Assembly: GCA_021323835.1 (NCBI GenBank)
Contig: JAJPKI010000012.1
Span: forward strand, 1 to 5,749
DNA from: Verrucomicrobiota bacterium
GTDB taxonomy: Bacteria; Verrucomicrobiota; Verrucomicrobiia; Limisphaerales; UBA11358
Length of the DNA: 5,749 bases
Direction of reading: 5' to 3'
The translations under genes were made by a program, and so were the position numbers. The first letter of the stretch is position 1. Every line of letters starts with the position of its first letter. Below, one piece after another: positions 1-5,749 of this stretch. The notes beneath the pieces are model-generated. The model did not search any database, was not told the DNA's origin, and saw only the letters and a program-made list of their open reading frames with translations.

Positions 1-2
1 AA

Positions 3-245
3 AGCGTCCTGGACAGCGCCGACCAGGACATCACGGCTGATGCCTTTTTCGCGCTCCCAAAATTCCAAAACGGCCAAAAAATCTGCGTTCATAAACTCAC
101 AAACGGCATCTGCGACGTCGGCACGCGGCGAATAAAAAAGCCGGAAGATTTTTATCTCCGACTTCGCGCGCTGGCTGACCAGCAAACTTTACCGTTCTTG
201 GCAGATAATTTAGTTTTTTTGCAAAATTGCGTCAAGTGCAAATAA
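3..245 (+). CDS. C-terminal end of an unrecognised protein (partial, 80 codons)
   Basis: An open frame enters from the left edge and ends at a TAA at 243-245. The start codon lies outside the window. The 80 visible residues look like real soluble protein: mixed charge, regular hydrophobic spacing, no low complexity and no stops. Phrases seen include ICVHKLTNGICDVGTRRIKK and a tail rich in Leu, Phe and Ala that ends NCVKCK. There are four cysteines (Cys-44, -51, -76 and -79 of the visible part), and the last two form a CxxC just before the stop, which could bind metal or form a disulfide. No membrane segment or secretion feature is visible, so it is probably cytoplasmic. I cannot assign a family. 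It converges on the GH28-like gene, whose stop codon begins 21 bp further on, and it does not share the Asn/Thr/Gly-rich style of the two secreted proteins. I am confident it is coding and have no view on function. Confidence 0.72.
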   Translation, partial: SVLDSADQDITADAFFALPKFQNGQKICVHKLTNGICDVGTRRIKKPEDFYLRLRALADQQTLPFLADNLVFLQNCVKCK

Positions 246-266
246 AACCGCTTGAAATCAAGGAAT

Positions 267-497
267 TTACGGCGTCACGAAGCGATAAAAATGTGAGGAG
301 TTGCCGGTAGAATTTGTGTCGGTGAAAAATAAATCGCCGCGGGCACTGGCATAAATAGAACCGATGGTTGTCCAATTGGTCGAACTTAAATTCGTGCTGA
401 CTTCAACACGATACGGCAGTGTTGGATAACCGGAGCCACCAAATTGAATCGTGCCGTTGCTGAAAAGGATTGCGCCGTCGAAAACAGGCTTTGGCGG
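267..497 (-). other. Shared C-terminal domain, copy 1 (GH28-like protein)
   Basis: Residues 701-776 form a small beta-rich domain: an FGGSGYPTLPYRVEVSTNL stretch, TNWT (740-743), SARGDLFFTD and a final HFYRF. It lines up along its length with the end of the neighbouring minus-strand protein at 2678-2911. From general knowledge, domains of this look are common at the C-terminus of verrucomicrobial secreted proteins. A role in sorting, secretion or surface attachment is an inference only. Confidence 0.65.
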
Positions 498-2450
498 CTG
501 AATCAGCAACAATGAAAACCGGTCTGCCGACGCCCACGGGCCTTTGGTGTTTGCAGAATTATTGCCGACGACGGTCTGCCGAACGGCGTGGCTGCCGAAA
601 TTTGTAAATGTAAAATTCCCCAGCCTGATTTCAGGATACGTTTGACCGGACGAATATTGGTCGAGCGAATCGTTCAGTGGAATTCCGTCTACAGTGTGCG
701 CAATGATGCCACGCTCGGTGTTGCCTTTGTATTTCAAATTCAATTGATACGTTCCTGCCGGAACATTTGCGAGCGTGTATTCGATGTAAGGATTGCCGTT
801 CGTCGCCGTTGCCGTCAACGCTTCCCATTTTCCACCGCTGGAATTGGCGTCGGTCTGCACGGCGGCAATTGCATTGTTCGTGACAAATGGAATTGATTCG
901 GCTTCAAAAAAGAAATTGGTCACAACGGTCGGCGGCGGAGAAATCACGATGTTCGTGCCGGAAAAAATTCTCAACGCCACGCCGAGCGACGGTGCATTTG
1001 CAGACGCGACGGCATTTGCAATTGTAAAATTAAATGCGTTTGTAAATCCCATGTCGTAATTCGTATTGCCGCTGCCGACATCGGCGATGAAATTATCGAA
1101 GAAAATATTGCTCACCGTGTCGGCAATGACCGCCGGACGGTCGTCGTTATTGTCGAAATGCACCTGGCAATTGGTGAAGCTGATATTTCGCGCCCAGCGC
1201 AAATACCAACCGTAGCTCGGCCATTGACCGAAATTTTGCGGCTGCCAATCCTGATTCTCCGCCGGCCAAATCGAAATATCGCCCGCCGGATGACCGCCGA
1301 TGTTCGAGACGTTGACGTTGCTGAACGTGATATTTTGGATGAACACATTCGTCATCGCGTTGGTGTTGGAATAGCCGTTGATGGTGGAAGTGTTCGTGCG
1401 GCTGAAAAGCGTCGAGTGAACGGCAACAACGTTGGCGATGCTGATGTTGCTGATGGCGCCGACGGCCGGATTTGGCGTGTCCGTCGTGCGATAATCCAAT
1501 TTAATAAAAATCGGACAGGCGCAATTGGACATCGTGATGTTGTTGTAAGTCACGCCGCTGATGACCGCGCCATCTTGCGATGTGATTCCAATTCCTGCTT
1601 TTCCCGCGCCAGTGATGGTGAGATTTGAAAATGTCACGTTCGTGAAATCGCCGACGGTCTCGGAGCCGAATTGCGTCGCATTATTTTCCGTGGAAAGGAT
1701 TTGGCAATTGACGACGGTGATATTGCGGCTGCTGCCTTTACGACCGAGCGCGTAAGTGCTTTTGAGGCACATCGTGTCGTCACTGCCCTGCAAATCGCAA
1801 TTCGTGACGAGCACATCGGAGCTGTCAATGAGATTGAAACCGTCGCGTGAAGTTTTTTCCCAAATTTTTACATTGTTCAAAAACATATTTGTGCAAGCTT
1901 GCGCGAGAATTCCAAAATGCCCGCCGTTAGTAATCGTGATGTCAGTAATCGTAATGTTGCTGCACATCACGAGGCAAAGCGCCTTGTCGCCGGGTGTGCC
2001 GCTGCTCGGATTTCCCGTCGTCAATCCTTTATGACCGTCAATTTTTCCAAGTCCGGCAAAAGTAAGATTCGTCAAATTTTCACCCCAAATCATCGCGTCG
2101 TGAAAATAGCTGTGGCCTTGGTCCTGATAGGACGAATACGGACTCGATTCATGGACATCAATATTGTTTGACGAAGCCCATATCACGGCATTGTTGCTCA
2201 AGTAGAGCGTGAGATTGTTCGTCAAATGAATCGAGCCGCATAAATAAGTTCCCGGGGGGAATGTCACCGTGCCGCCGCCCACCGCGCCCGCCGCGGCAAT
2301 TGCAGAATTGACCGCGGGACTGTCCAGCGTCACGCCGTCGCCAACCGCGCCGAAATTTTTGACGTTGAAAGTTTGCTGTGCGAAAGAAAAATTTACGACG
2401 GCGAAAAATAAAATCGTCAAAGCCGCCCGTTCTTTCGTTAACTCAAACAT
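267..2450 (-). CDS. Secreted GH28-like (polygalacturonase-fold) protein with carbohydrate-binding module and shared C-terminal domain
   Basis: This is a probable extracellular polysaccharide-active enzyme. Residues are numbered from the farthest possible start, an ATG at 2597. I prefer the ATG at 2448-2450 (Met-50) because a normal signal peptide begins there: a short charged stretch, hydrophobic LTILFFAVVNF, then a cut after SFA (Ala-73). The mature protein opens with FNVKNFGAVGDG, a hallmark of GH28 and related pectin-lyase-fold proteins. The beta-helix runs to about residue 550. Active-site motifs are SRDG (Asp-252), in place of NTD, and SDD (Asp-273/274), in place of GDD. The GHG position reads NNA (305-307), and RIK reads GIT (337-339), so the catalytic His and the Arg/Lys pair are missing. 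After a PPP linker, residues 561-700 form a galactose-binding-like (CBM6/35-like) module starting FFFEAES. Residues 701-776 match the end of the neighbouring protein. No Shine-Dalgarno is evident at any candidate start. The fold is well supported; the substrate is not. Confidence 0.88.
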   Translation of the reverse strand: MFELTKERAALTILFFAVVNFSFAQQTFNVKNFGAVGDGVTLDSPAVNSAIAAAGAVGGGTVTFPPGTYLCGSIHLTNNLTLYLSNNAVIWASSNNIDVHESSPYSSYQDQGHSYFHDAMIWGENLTNLTFAGLGKIDGHKGLTTGNPSSGTPGDKALCLVMCSNITITDITITNGGHFGILAQACTNMFLNNVKIWEKTSRDGFNLIDSSDVLVTNCDLQGSDDTMCLKSTYALGRKGSSRNITVVNCQILSTENNATQFGSETVGDFTNVTFSNLTITGAGKAGIGITSQDGAVISGVTYNNITMSNCACPIFIKLDYRTTDTPNPAVGAISNISIANVVAVHSTLFSRTNTSTINGYSNTNAMTNVFIQNITFSNVNVSNIGGHPAGDISIWPAENQDWQPQNFGQWPSYGWYLRWARNISFTNCQVHFDNNDDRPAVIADTVSNIFFDNFIADVGSGNTNYDMGFTNAFNFTIANAVASANAPSLGVALRIFSGTNIVISPPPTVVTNFFFEAESIPFVTNNAIAAVQTDANSSGGKWEALTATATNGNPYIEYTLANVPAGTYQLNLKYKGNTERGIIAHTVDGIPLNDSLDQYSSGQTYPEIRLGNFTFTNFGSHAVRQTVVGNNSANTKGPWASADRFSLLLIQPPKPVFDGAILFSNGTIQFGGSGYPTLPYRVEVSTNLSSTNWTTIGSIYASARGDLFFTDTNSTGNSSHFYRFVTP
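498..917 (-). other. Galactose-binding-like (CBM6/CBM35-type) domain of the GH28-like protein
   Basis: Residues 561-700 follow a proline-rich linker (PPPTVV). They begin with FFFEAES, the Glu-Ala-Glu opening typical of CBM6/CBM35-like beta-sandwiches. A central AGTYQLNLKYKG segment resembles the family's 'G.Y.l.v.Y' strand. The domain ends with ADRFSLLLI, matching the usual 'D.I.l' closing strand. Such modules bind sugars and hold an enzyme on its polysaccharide. The exact CBM family cannot be fixed by eye. Confidence 0.6.
2379..2450 (-). other. Signal peptide of the GH28-like protein
   Basis: These 24 residues, starting at the preferred ATG, have an n-region with charged residues (FELTKER), a hydrophobic core (AALTILFFAVVNF) and a small-residue cleavage site SFA followed by QQTF. 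This is a normal Sec-type signal peptide and the main reason for preferring this start. From the outer ATG at 2597, the signal would sit behind a 49-residue Arg-rich extension, which is unusual for a secreted protein. No lipobox cysteine is present, so it is not a lipoprotein. Confidence 0.8.
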
Positions 2451-2487
2451 TTGCCAAATACGTGACGCGGCGGATAAAAATTTATTT

Positions 2488-2503
2488 GCGTAAAAAATTA
2501 CGC
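2488..2503. promoter_or_regulatory. Perfect 16-bp inverted repeat upstream of the GH28-like gene
   Basis: GCGTAA-AAAA-TTACGC reads the same on both strands apart from the AAAA centre, with 6-bp arms. It lies 38 bp upstream of the preferred ATG. Next to it is a second, AT-only inverted repeat, ATAAA-AA-TTTAT (2474-2485). The pair is flanked by a GC-rich 6-bp inverted repeat, CGGCGG (2468-2473) and CCGCCG (2503-2508). The position suits an operator or a leader hairpin for the GH28-like gene. If translation starts at 2597 or 2534 instead, the repeats would be coding. I could not assign convincing -35 and -10 boxes. Confidence 0.35.
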
Positions 2504-2640
2504 CGCCGGATTCCAGACCAATCCGACGGCGCATTGTCTTCAACCAGCGGCGAGTCACCTGGGTCGCGCGCCTGTTGGAATTGTCTATTTTTAACATGGA
2601 TTTTGATTTGCGCAGCCCGCCGTTTCTGCAAATGAGTTTG

Positions 2641-2670
2641 AAAAAAATGCACTGGTTTCAGTCGCAGTGC
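2641..2670 (-). terminator. Intrinsic terminator of the FN3/beta-helix gene
   Basis: On the minus strand the sequence is GCACTG, a 10-nt loop, CAGTGC, then A and seven T's. The perfect 6-bp stem has four G/C pairs (2665-2670 with 2649-2654), and the T-run covers 2641-2647. It begins 8 nt after the TGA stop at 2678-2680, the expected place for a rho-independent terminator. An outer GTTTG/CAAAC pair (2671-2675 with 2636-2640) brackets it. It implies that the GH28-like gene needs its own promoter downstream of this point, or depends on read-through. Confidence 0.75.
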
Positions 2671-2677
2671 CAAACCG

Positions 2678-2911
2678 TCATTGCATTTTTAATAGATAAA
2701 ATTGGCCGTTCGCACCTGCATTCACCGGATTGGTAAAATTGAAATTGCCGCGTGCATCAAAGGAATTGGACAAAAGAATTGTCCAATTTGTCATTGGCAG
2801 CGCGACATTCGTTGAAGTCAAAAGATAATATGGCCAGTTCGGAACGCCGTTGCTTCCCATAAAAATAAAATTATTGCCAGCCAAATTCATTTGCGCAATT
2901 TTCGGCGGCGG
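2678..2911 (-). other. Shared C-terminal domain, copy 2 (FN3/beta-helix protein)
   Basis: After the PTPPP linker, residues 945-1021 have the same order of landmarks as copy 1 in the GH28-like protein: WPYYLLTSTN against LPYRVEVSTN, TNWT in both, DARGNFNFT against SARGDLFFT, and a terminal QFY against HFY. The spacing between landmarks is nearly the same, and both domains run to within a few residues of the stop. This points to a common terminal module on secreted proteins of this organism. Confidence 0.65.
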
Positions 2912-5749
2912 CGTTGGCAGCGCAACGACGCTCAAAATGCCGCTGCTCAAATTATTTGTGTTCCATGCCAGATTGATTCCCGGAATTGCCGGAAAAATAT
3001 TTGTGAACGCGCCGGAATAATTTGCCGCATTGAACAATTTGAAACTGTCGCCGTTGGTCAGCGTGCCGGACAAGTTCGTTAAAACCAACGCGCCGCCGTA
3101 AATCAAATTGCCCGCGACTTGCAGCACATCATTTGTCACGAGCGATTTGTTCAATTTCATTTGCGTCACACCATTCAACGTCAAATTATTTCCAAAAGTG
3201 AGCGTGCCAATCGCATTTGCGCCGAGCGCAAGAATTCCATTTACCAAAACCGCGCCGGCAATCGAACCATTTCCGCTTAACGTTCCAGCCGTCGCAACAG
3301 TCGCGCCGCTGGCAAGTGAACCATTCACAATCAGCGAGCCGTTGCTCACAGTTGTCGCGCCGGAAAAAGTATTTGCGCCGGACAACGTCAATGCGCCGCT
3401 GCCGATTTTTGTCAGTGCCAGCGTCGCAGTCGAACCGTTGATCAGTGCGCCGCTAAAAATCGTGGAAGAATTATCGCCGCCGGCGGTGAGCGTCGAAGCA
3501 GTGCTCGCGTGATAATTGCCGATGACGCCGTTGCCGGACAAATTTGCCGCCGTCAAATTAAATCCGTTGAGCTTCGCCGTGCCGCTCACCGTCAAACCGC
3601 CGCCGCCAAATGCAGTTGAACTTCCGGCAATCGCCGTTACACCGGATGGAATGTTCAGCGCGCCAAAATTATTATTTCCCGACAACGTAATTGTGCCGTT
3701 CAGCATCGTGAGCGTGTGCGCGCCGGAAATATTTGCGGAAACAGTTCCCGTGCCGCCGGTTTGTCCTGCGGCAATTCCCGCATCGTCATCGAGCGTGACC
3801 GAGCCGGCGAAATTGCCGCCGGAATTATTGCCAGAATTCAAGCGAAGCGCCCCGTCATTTTCGCCGCCGGTTCCGCCCCATGCCGCGCCAGCGATGTGAA
3901 GATTCCCTGTCAACAAGCCGTTGTAAGAAATTCCAAGTTGTCCGCCGTTGGAAATATACATTATTCCGGCAGGCATGGAGTTTTGCGTGCCGAGCCAATA
4001 ACGCGACCCGAACAAAACATTCACTGTGCCGGTAAACGCCGAAACATTTTCAGAAGTGGAATAAGAAACTGCCGCGCCATTTCCGCCGTTTGCATTCACG
4101 TTCCATGTGCCGCTGCCGGTAAGCGTGAGCGTTTTGTAATTGGCGTTCAATTGAAACATCGCATTGCTGGCAACAAAAAAAGTTTGCGTGCCGGTTGGAA
4201 CGGCGTTGAGCGCGAGTGTGCCGTTGCTGATGCTCGTAATGCCGGTGTAAGTGTTTGCACCGTTCAAATTCACAATGCCCGTGCCGTTTTGCACGACCGA
4301 ACCAGAACCGGAAATGACGCCGGAATTGGTCGCGCTGTCACTGCGATTGAAAACGAGCGACGTGTTATCCGTCACGTTGACCGCGCCCAAACTGCCGTTG
4401 GTATTCCCATCGCCAACTTGCAATACACCGCTGCCAATCGTCAACGTCGCGCCGCCGGAACTGGAAAGATTTCCCGCGAACGTCAGCGGATTTGCGGAAT
4501 TGTTGACGACAATCACATTTGTCGTGAGCGAAATCGGCGTCACAAAAACGTCGCCGGCGCTCGTAGAAAGTTGCGTAAGCGAAATCGTGTTCGTGTCGCT
4601 GAATGTCAGTGAACCGCCGTTGGCCGCAATCGTATAACTCGCCGAATTATTCACGTCGCCGATTTGCATCGAGCCGACGGTAACCGGTTGGTTCAAATTA
4701 ATTGTCTGCGGCGCGGAAATGTTCGCAGTAATGATTACTTGCGCGCTGCTGCCGTTCGGAAACGCCGCGGCGTTTGTCCAATTCGCATTTACATTCCAAT
4801 TTTGAGGCGCGGCAGTAATTGTATTTGTCCAATACGCCGTGACAATATTGGGCGTGGATGCCGTCGCACTGGCTTGCGACGAATTGGGTCCTTCGCCGCC
4901 GGTATCAATTGCCGAAATGACATAATAATATTGCGTGCCATTTGCCGCCGATGTGTCGAGGTAACCAGTGCTGGAAATATTATTGGCAATGGTCGTGTAA
5001 GGTCCGCCGCTCGCGGTCGCGCGCTTGACGTTGAATAACGCACCGCCCATCGGCGCGTTCCAACTTAAAGTGATTTGCGAATTTCCTGCTGTCGCGCTTA
5101 AACCTGTTGGCGCTGCGGGCGGCGTGACGGCTCCGGCAAAATTTGCCCAACCGCTCTCGCTGCAACTACCAACAGCGGTGACGTAATAAAAATTGGTTGT
5201 GGCGGCATTAACCGGAGTGTCGGTGAAATTCGTAACAGCAATTCCTGATGCGATTTTCACCGGCGGCGTATTTTGTGTGAAGCGGTAAACGTTGTAACTC
5301 GCCGCGCCCGTGGAAGCGTTCCATTTGACGACGATGTTGGAAATGGCCGTGGAACTTTTCATTACATTTGTCGGCGCAGCGGGAACGAAACATTGTGCGG
5401 CGGCAACTTCGACGGAATTGGAGCTCTCGCCGAGACTGCTCACGGCGGAGACGACGTAAAAATATGTCGTGCCGTTAACTATGTTGCTGTCACAAAAAGT
5501 TGTAATCGGAATATTTGTGAGCGTTGTGTAAGGTCCGCCGGTTTGCGTTGCGCGTTTGACGTTGTAAGTAATTGCCGCGAGCGTGGAATTCCAATTTAGC
5601 ACAATTGAATTTCCAGGCGTCGCAGTCAAGCCAGCCGGTGCGTGCGGCATTTGCGGTGCGTTGGTCACGATGACGAGCGCGTTTGCCCAATCGGCGTGGT
5701 CGTTGCTCGTGCCGTCGTCGTCGTCATCCATACCGAGCGTCAACCGGCG
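2678..5749 (-). CDS. Large secreted NPCBM / FN3 x3 / autotransporter-associated beta-repeat protein (partial, N-terminus off the right edge)
   Basis: The frame is open to the right edge, so the start is missing; a TTG at 5741-5743 is in frame but internal. Residues are numbered from that TTG. Residues 1-27 (LTLGMDDDDDGTSNDHADWA and what follows) resemble the closing strand of an NPCBM carbohydrate-binding module. Three FN3 modules follow at about 34-117, 120-207 and 209-297. Residues about 305-940 are Asn/Gly/Thr/Ser-rich beta-helix repeats of the autotransporter-associated (PATR) kind, such as GANTYTGITSISNGTL and GANTFSGATTVSNGSL. This region closes with the usual NGDSFKLFNAANYSGAF segment. 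After a PTPPP linker, residues 945-1021 match the C-terminus of the GH28-like protein. There is no C-terminal beta-barrel, so it is not a classical autotransporter. No catalytic domain is visible; NPCBM tails often follow glycosidase domains such as GH27, so one may lie upstream. It is probably an extracellular carbohydrate-binding protein or enzyme. Confidence 0.88.
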   Translation of the reverse strand, partial: RRLTLGMDDDDDGTSNDHADWANALVIVTNAPQMPHAPAGLTATPGNSIVLNWNSTLAAITYNVKRATQTGGPYTTLTNIPITTFCDSNIVNGTTYFYVVSAVSSLGESSNSVEVAAAQCFVPAAPTNVMKSSTAISNIVVKWNASTGAASYNVYRFTQNTPPVKIASGIAVTNFTDTPVNAATTNFYYVTAVGSCSESGWANFAGAVTPPAAPTGLSATAGNSQITLSWNAPMGGALFNVKRATASGGPYTTIANNISSTGYLDTSAANGTQYYYVISAIDTGGEGPNSSQASATASTPNIVTAYWTNTITAAPQNWNVNANWTNAAAFPNGSSAQVIITANISAPQTINLNQPVTVGSMQIGDVNNSASYTIAANGGSLTFSDTNTISLTQLSTSAGDVFVTPISLTTNVIVVNNSANPLTFAGNLSSSGGATLTIGSGVLQVGDGNTNGSLGAVNVTDNTSLVFNRSDSATNSGVISGSGSVVQNGTGIVNLNGANTYTGITSISNGTLALNAVPTGTQTFFVASNAMFQLNANYKTLTLTGSGTWNVNANGGNGAAVSYSTSENVSAFTGTVNVLFGSRYWLGTQNSMPAGIMYISNGGQLGISYNGLLTGNLHIAGAAWGGTGGENDGALRLNSGNNSGGNFAGSVTLDDDAGIAAGQTGGTGTVSANISGAHTLTMLNGTITLSGNNNFGALNIPSGVTAIAGSSTAFGGGGLTVSGTAKLNGFNLTAANLSGNGVIGNYHASTASTLTAGGDNSSTIFSGALINGSTATLALTKIGSGALTLSGANTFSGATTVSNGSLIVNGSLASGATVATAGTLSGNGSIAGAVLVNGILALGANAIGTLTFGNNLTLNGVTQMKLNKSLVTNDVLQVAGNLIYGGALVLTNLSGTLTNGDSFKLFNAANYSGAFTNIFPAIPGINLAWNTNNLSSGILSVVALPTPPPKIAQMNLAGNNFIFMGSNGVPNWPYYLLTSTNVALPMTNWTILLSNSFDARGNFNFTNPVNAGANGQFYLLKMQ
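2924..4831 (-). repeat. Autotransporter-associated beta-strand (PATR-like) beta-helix region
   Basis: About 636 residues are built from irregular short beta-strand repeats rich in Asn, Gly, Ser and Thr. The opening, with spaced Trp residues (NWNVNANWTNAAAFPN), is typical of such regions. Two clear repeat units lie at residues 478-513 (4205-4312) and 777-810 (3314-3415); both contain LNGAN or LSGAN, then TYTG or TFSG, then SNGTL or SNGSL. Weaker units occur around 673-701 and 823-858. The fold is expected to be a right-handed beta-helix. There is no obvious catalytic cluster. Confidence 0.75.
4853..5644 (-). repeat. Three tandem fibronectin type III modules
   Basis: Three modules of roughly 85-90 residues each show the FN3 pattern: a proline-rich opening (APAGL, PAAPTNV, PAAPTGL), a Trp in strand B (LNWN, VKWN, LSWN), a Tyr or Phe in strand C (TYNVKR, SYNVYR, LFNVKR) and a YFYVVSAV-like strand F. 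Modules 1 and 3 resemble each other more than either resembles module 2: both contain NVKRAT, then GGPYTT, and share the 15-bp DNA stretch GTGTAAGGTCCGCCG (4995-5009 and 5526-5540). They probably act as spacers between the carbohydrate-binding tail and the beta-helix. Confidence 0.85.

Noticed and set aside
232..262. Possible bidirectional terminator between the convergent genes (TCAAG/CTTGA at 232-236 and 251-255, and CTTGA/TCAAG at 251-262).
   Set aside because: Stems are only 4-5 clean pairs and AT-rich. On the minus strand a T-rich stretch (GGTTTTATTT) follows the small hairpin, but it is too weak to call.
2584..2640. A possible sigma-70 promoter for the GH28-like gene with TTGCAG as -35 on the minus strand.
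   Set aside because: At 17-bp spacing the -10 position reads AATCAA, a poor match, and no better pair was found.
2482..2673. A 63-codon minus-strand frame between the two large genes, considered as a leader peptide.
   Set aside because: It starts upstream of the terminator stem and reads through it, overlaps the GH28-like 5' region in another frame, and has no ribosome-binding site or recognisable features.
3108..3899. Two consecutive plus-strand open frames (3108-3512 and 3516-3899) in the same phase, rich in Pro, Val and Ala.
   Set aside because: They mirror the repeat structure of the opposite-strand protein, lack ribosome-binding sites and have no domain features. They are antisense shadows.
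3716..4612. A 298-codon open frame on the plus strand, opposite the beta-helix region.
   Set aside because: It is antisense to a well-supported repeat protein. Its translation is Arg/Ala/Ile-rich with no recognisable domain, and long antisense frames are expected opposite such biased Asn/Gly/Thr codon use.
5704..5733. A short GAC/GTC trinucleotide run (encoding five Asp) considered as a microsatellite or calcium-binding loop.
   Set aside because: There are only about four clean units, and the Asp run is explained by its place in the NPCBM-like closing strand. There is no evidence of a separate repeat locus.

Overview
The window looks like a fragment of a Verrucomicrobia chromosome or metagenome contig, most likely the Pedosphaera/Limisphaerales side of the phylum. 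This is inferred from protein style, not from a marker gene. The proteins are large, secreted and Asn/Thr/Ser/Gly-rich. Fibronectin type III modules and autotransporter-associated beta-strand repeats occur without a beta-barrel. Two neighbouring proteins end in the same roughly 76-residue C-terminal domain, a type common on verrucomicrobial secreted proteins. Base composition and codon use look uniform across the window, and I see no mobile element, tRNA, rRNA or CRISPR array.

Layout: (1) positions 3-245, plus strand, hold the last 80 codons of a gene that enters from the left; I do not recognise its product. (2) After 21 bp comes the convergent stop codon of a minus-strand gene (267-2450, possibly starting as far out as 2597). 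It encodes a secreted GH28-like right-handed beta-helix protein with a galactose-binding-like module and the shared C-terminal domain. (3) Positions 2451-2677 are a short intergenic stretch. It holds inverted repeats just upstream of the GH28-like gene and a good intrinsic terminator for the next gene. (4) Positions 2678-5749, minus strand, hold the 3' part of a very large secreted protein that runs off the right edge. In order it has the tail of an NPCBM-like carbohydrate-binding module, three FN3 modules, a long beta-helical repeat region and the shared C-terminal domain.

The two minus-strand genes face the same way, but the terminator at 2641-2670 separates them, so they are probably neighbouring transcription units rather than one tight operon. 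Together they suggest a locus for binding and breaking down plant or algal polysaccharide outside the cell. The main biochemical oddity is in the GH28-like protein. It keeps the three catalytic-position aspartates but lacks the histidine and the Arg/Lys pair that polygalacturonases use, so plain polygalacturonan is a doubtful substrate. I did not find a clearly new multi-gene system here. The more novel elements are the divergent GH28-like active site, the shared C-terminal domain, and the unrecognised partial gene at the left edge.
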